Of a stretch of DNA of 15,496 nt, positions 12,813-15,496 are shown one piece after another. This stretch comes from DAISLF01 sp964517345 (GTDB lineage Bacteria; Patescibacteriota; Gracilibacteria; Peribacterales; Peribacteraceae), in assembly GCA_964517345.1 (NCBI GenBank), contig CAZFBZ010000035.1, positions 1 to 15,496 of the forward strand, read 5' to 3'. Positions within the stretch are counted from its first letter, which is position 1; the number at the start of each line of letters is the position of its first letter. The notes below the pieces were generated by a model that searched no databases, was not told the origin of the DNA, and worked only from the letters and a program-made list of their open reading frames with translations. Made by a program: the position numbers and the translations under genes.

Positions 12813-13034
12813 TCAATCCTCTTTTTCATCTGGCGTCACGCCTTCATCCTCGGCGGGGGGCGGGATGGCGTTCTCCAGAGGATCGAGGACGTCTGCGAAG
12901 TAGCGCTCCATGTCGGCGCGGCTGACCGGAGGGACTGGCGTGACGGAATCAGGATCCGCCTCAATCTCAAAAGCGGGATCGCGGGGCGCATCGGGAAGCG
13001 GCGGTTCAGTCGGGAGAGTCGGTCCGGGAGCCAT
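12813..13034 (-). CDS. Unrecognised small Pro/Asp/Glu-rich protein (73 aa)
   Basis: From ATG 13034 it has 73 residues. The N-terminal third is proline-rich (APGPTLPTEPPLPDAPRDP), then a short helical piece (SRADMERYFADVLDPLENAI), and an acidic tail PAEDEGVTPDEKED. Strongly acidic, probably largely disordered. A longer form from TTG 13073 would run through the -10 box and is rejected. It may be a small regulatory or chaperone-like acidic protein; no family was recognised. Confidence 0.5.
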   Translation of the reverse strand: MAPGPTLPTEPPLPDAPRDPAFEIEADPDSVTPVPPVSRADMERYFADVLDPLENAIPPPAEDEGVTPDEKED

Positions 13035-13061
13035 GTGTATCGGGTGAAGAATGTAATTGCT

Positions 13062-13067
13062 ATTATA
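13062..13067 (-). promoter_or_regulatory. Perfect -10 box for the small acidic protein gene
   Basis: Minus-strand TATAAT at 13067-13062 within an AT-rich patch unusual for this window. It would give a leader of about 20 nt to ATG 13034. The -35 is weak. It is back to back with the flavodoxin promoter, with about 80 bp between the two -10 boxes. Confidence 0.6.
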
Positions 13068-13144
13068 GCACAATATAGCATTTCAGTAAAAAACAACTGG
13101 CCGGGAAGCGGGCGGAGCATGTGCATGCGGCAAAGAAGACAGGG

Positions 13145-13157
13145 TATACTCACCCCC
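13145..13157 (+). promoter_or_regulatory. -10 box and leaderless start of the flavodoxin-oxidoreductase operon
   Basis: TATACT (13145-13150) is followed by exactly 7 nt (CACCCCC) and then GTG 13158. This matches the spacing before acdA, polX and tRNA-Ser. No Shine-Dalgarno is visible and the -35 is poor. It predicts a leaderless GTG-start mRNA. Confidence 0.6.
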
Positions 13158-13628
13158 GTGCCTTCCCTTCACATCGTTTACGCGTCGACGAGCGGACACA
13201 CGGAGTACGTGATGGATACGCTGATCGCCGAACTCCAGGCGCTCGCGCCCTCGGTGGAGATCGAAAAACAGCGCGCTGAGCTCGCCTCAGCCGATGACCT
13301 GAAGCGCGGTGATGTACTGCTGCTTGCGTCTTCCACGTGGAACACGGGCAATGTCGAAGGCCAACTGAATCCGCACATGTACGCGCTCCTGCTCGACCGC
13401 GCAAAGGACGTCTCGCTTTCAAGCAAGGGCGTCGCGCTCGTGGCGCTCGGAGACGAGCGCTACTTTTACAGGGCGAACGCTGCGGTGCACTTCGAGAAAT
13501 TCGCGGCGACGCATCAGGGCCGGACGATTCTCCCGACGCTCAAGATCATCAACGAACCCTACGGACAGGAAGAGGCTATCCGGGCCTGGGCCAAAGAACT
13601 CGTTCCCCATCTGCTGAATCCGCTATGA
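13158..13628 (+). CDS. Flavodoxin
   Basis: 156 aa, short-chain flavodoxin size. Strand 1 and phosphate loop are LHIVYASTSGHTEYV (4-18, FMN phosphate motif SxTSGHT). The first isoalloxazine loop is SSTWNTGNVEGQL (58-70) with an aromatic Trp61; the second is ALGDERYFY (96-104). It carries one or two electrons at low potential and can replace ferredoxin. The stop overlaps the ATG of the next gene by ATGA (13625-13628), so it is made together with the oxidoreductase and is probably its electron acceptor. The start is GTG 13158, because longer in-frame versions run through the -10 box. A MIOX/protoporphyrinogen-type flavodoxin cannot be excluded, but the context favours an electron carrier. Confidence 0.88.
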   Translation: MPSLHIVYASTSGHTEYVMDTLIAELQALAPSVEIEKQRAELASADDLKRGDVLLLASSTWNTGNVEGQLNPHMYALLLDRAKDVSLSSKGVALVALGDERYFYRANAAVHFEKFAATHQGRTILPTLKIINEPYGQEEAIRAWAKELVPHLLNPL

Positions 13629-15427
13629 CGCGCGTCTCCCTCAAAATCGTCGGCGCGTCCGGACAGGGCATCAACTCGATCGGCGAGATTGTGGCGAAGG
13701 GCCTCAAGCGCAGCGGTTACTGCGTGTTTGGCTACCGCGAATATCCATCGCTCATTAAAGGAGGGCATGCGAGCTACCAGCTGGATGCCAGCGCCGAGCG
13801 CATCGAGAGCACCGAACTGAAAGTCGACGTGCTCATTACCCTCAACCACCACGGTCTCGAGCTGAATCTCGGTGAGATTAAGCCGGGCGGCCTGCTTATC
13901 CACGCGGTGTCCAATTGGAAATTCACGTCCGCGGACGAGGCGCTTCTCAAGAAGAATGCCGTCAGAGTGATTTACCTGCCCGTCGACGAGATCCTCCGGA
14001 AGATGAGCGCCAAGCCGATCCTCGGCAACGTGCTAATTGCGGCGTTCGTGTGGGCGGCCTGCGGACAGGACAAAGATCTGCTGAAAACGCTCGTCGGCGA
14101 GAAATTCGCCAAGAAGAAAAACCTGCTCGATGCCAACATGCGCTGCATCGACGAAGGCTACGGCTATACCGATCCGGGTCTGGGCAAAGTGACGGTCGCG
14201 TTTCCCAAGCCCGATTCCGCCTGGAAGAATGATCTGCTCGTCACCGGCAGCCAGGCGATGGGACTCGGTGCCGTGCATGCGGGCGTGCGCTTCTACGCCG
14301 GCTATCCGATGACGCCCTCCAGCCCGTTGCTCAGTTACATCGCTGATCTCCAGAACAAGACCGGGATGGTCATCAAGCAGGCCGAAGACGAAATCACGGC
14401 CGCGCAGATGGCGAGCGGCGCGATGTTCATGGGGACGCGCGCGCTCACCGGCACGTCCGGCGGCGGCTTTGACCTGATGAGTGAGACGGTGTCGCTCAAC
14501 GGCATCATCGAGAACCCGTCCGTGTTCATCCTCGCGCAGCGCCCCGGCCCCGCCACGGGCCTCCCGACGTGGACCGCGCAGGGGGATCTGCTGCTGGCGC
14601 TCCATTGTGCGCACGGCGAATTCCCGCGCTGCGTGATCTCGGTCAGTGACAGCCAGGACGCGTTCGATCTCATGCCCGTTGCGTTCAACATCGCCGAGGA
14701 ACATCAGATCTCCGTCATTGTTCTGACGGACAAGCAGATCGCGGAGGCGCTCTACACGCAGGCGCCGTATGACCAGACGCGCGCCGCCGTGTACCGCGGC
14801 ATCGTCACCGATCCCGCGGAGCTGAAGAAATTGAAGAGCATGGATCGTTTTGATCCGCATGCCAAAAACGGCATTTCGCCGCGCTGGCTCCCTGGCACTG
14901 AGGCCGCGACGTATAACGCGCAGGGCGACGAACACAACGGCGAGGGCACGGTGGATGAATCGGCGGAGAACGGTCGTCTCCAGATGGAGAAGCGCCTGAA
15001 GAAAGGCGAGTTCCTGAAGAAAGCCCTGCCCGAGCCGGAACTCTTCGTCGCCGGGAGTCGCGGCGCCACCAGCGAAGTGGAACTGGATCTGCTGCTGGTG
15101 GGATGGGGGAGTACGAAAAGTGTGATGCTCGACGTGCTGATGAGCGATGAGCTCAAGGGCAAGAAAGTCGGCTATCTGCACTATACGTATCTCTGGCCGA
15201 TGAAGACGGAGCGTTTTGAGGCGTTGCTGAAAAAAGTCCCCCAGACCGTTCTTGTGGAGACCAACGCGCTCGGGCAGCTTGGCATGGTGCTGCAGCTTGC
15301 GTGCGGCAAGGGGATTTCCGACCGCATCCTCAAGTACGACGGCCGTCCGTTCTATTACGATGAGCTTCTCCCGTTGGTCACGCAGCGCCTCGGCGCGACC
15401 AAGAAAGTTTCTTCCAGGCGTTCCTGA
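13625..15427 (+). CDS. 2-oxoacid:ferredoxin oxidoreductase, gamma-alpha fusion subunit
   Basis: 600 aa. Residues 1-190 form the gamma domain (VGASGQGINSIGEIVAKGL, PSLIKGGHASYQL). Residues 203-600 form the alpha domain: TGSQAMGLGAVHAG, GYPMTPSSPL (226-235, TPP/substrate signature YPxTPSS), QAEDEITAAQMASGA (252-266), TSGGGFDLMSE, RPGPATGLPT, and the C-terminal domain VELDLLLVGWGSTKSV. The enzyme oxidises a 2-oxoacid with CoA to acyl-CoA and CO2 and reduces ferredoxin or flavodoxin. The gamma-alpha fusion is the KorA/PorA-like two-subunit type; whether the substrate is pyruvate, 2-oxoglutarate or a branched oxoacid cannot be told. No 4Fe-4S motif is seen in this subunit. It is coupled upstream to flavodoxin and followed after 2 nt by the beta subunit. 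Confidence 0.93.
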   Translation: MTRVSLKIVGASGQGINSIGEIVAKGLKRSGYCVFGYREYPSLIKGGHASYQLDASAERIESTELKVDVLITLNHHGLELNLGEIKPGGLLIHAVSNWKFTSADEALLKKNAVRVIYLPVDEILRKMSAKPILGNVLIAAFVWAACGQDKDLLKTLVGEKFAKKKNLLDANMRCIDEGYGYTDPGLGKVTVAFPKPDSAWKNDLLVTGSQAMGLGAVHAGVRFYAGYPMTPSSPLLSYIADLQNKTGMVIKQAEDEITAAQMASGAMFMGTRALTGTSGGGFDLMSETVSLNGIIENPSVFILAQRPGPATGLPTWTAQGDLLLALHCAHGEFPRCVISVSDSQDAFDLMPVAFNIAEEHQISVIVLTDKQIAEALYTQAPYDQTRAAVYRGIVTDPAELKKLKSMDRFDPHAKNGISPRWLPGTEAATYNAQGDEHNGEGTVDESAENGRLQMEKRLKKGEFLKKALPEPELFVAGSRGATSEVELDLLLVGWGSTKSVMLDVLMSDELKGKKVGYLHYTYLWPMKTERFEALLKKVPQTVLVETNALGQLGMVLQLACGKGISDRILKYDGRPFYYDELLPLVTQRLGATKKVSSRRS

Positions 15428-15429
15428 CC

Positions 15430-15496
15430 ATGGCGATTCCTCTCGACAGCACCGGCCCCGCGATGCAGGACTTCAATTGCGGCACCAAGTGCACGT
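15430..15496 (+). CDS. 2-oxoacid:ferredoxin oxidoreductase beta subunit, partial (window edge)
   Basis: Only the first 22 codons are present, reading MAIPLDSTGPAMQDFNCGTK then Cys-Thr. Position 2 nt after the gamma-alpha gene and the start of a cysteine-containing N-terminus fit the TPP-binding beta subunit, whose early part normally has a WCPGCG motif. That motif would lie just beyond the window. The call rests mainly on operon order. Confidence 0.75.
   Translation, partial: MAIPLDSTGPAMQDFNCGTKCT

Noticed and set aside
13337..13624. Upstream extension of the oxidoreductase frame to 696 aa
   Set aside because: The extra 96 residues are a shifted frame of flavodoxin; ATG 13625 gives the canonical gamma-domain start and an ATGA overlap.
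1..15496. CRISPR array, insertion sequence, prophage or defence system
   Set aside because: No spaced direct repeats, transposase, integrase, phage or nuclease genes are present; the gene set is housekeeping and central metabolism.

Overview
The window is GC-rich (roughly 60% by eye), densely packed bacterial chromosome from a draft or metagenome scaffold; it contains one run of 100 N. Several features suggest a small-genome, fermentative bacterium of the Candidate Phyla Radiation, possibly Peregrinibacteria/Peribacteria-like. They are a tail-less single-histone-fold protein, a family X DNA polymerase without its PHP domain, an ADP-forming acyl-CoA synthetase paired with a 2-oxoacid:ferredoxin oxidoreductase, few Shine-Dalgarno sequences, and -10 boxes 7 nt from start codons. 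This taxonomy is inference. TGA is used as a normal stop and a full release factor 2 gene with its TGA frameshift site is present, which argues against the UGA-to-glycine code of Gracilibacteria and Absconditabacteria.

Layout. 1-1290: polX (+) faces a 56-residue histone gene (-), with an intrinsic terminator between them. 1290-2260: tRNA-Ser(CGA) with its own promoter, REP-like inverted repeats, a bidirectional terminator, a 44-residue cysteine-rich mini-protein and a tiny membrane peptide. 2265-3512: prfB (-), interrupted on paper by the N run. The gap is an assembly artefact, because the same 55 bp lies on both sides, and collapsing it restores one intact gene with the classic +1 frameshift. 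3649-5144: two translationally coupled single-TM proteins resembling PilN/PilO. 5183-6440: infC-rpmI-rplT, with promoters before infC and rpmI and a probable non-canonical infC start.

6445-12313 (-): acyl-CoA synthetase, GT2 glycosyltransferase, NIF3-like protein, polytopic membrane protein and patatin-like lipase, mostly closely spaced. 12368-13034 (-): two unrecognised small proteins. 13158-15496 (+): flavodoxin, a fused gamma-alpha 2-oxoacid:ferredoxin oxidoreductase, and the first 22 codons of its beta subunit.

How the genes work together. The two divergent loci at 10241-12313 and 13158-15496 form a coherent energy module. The oxidoreductase turns a 2-oxoacid into acyl-CoA and passes electrons to ferredoxin or the co-transcribed flavodoxin. 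The synthetase then turns acyl-CoA, ADP and phosphate into acid plus ATP. The central part is translation housekeeping (RF2, IF3, bL35, bL20, tRNA-Ser). The most notable single gene is the histone, which is too short for usual ORF length cut-offs.
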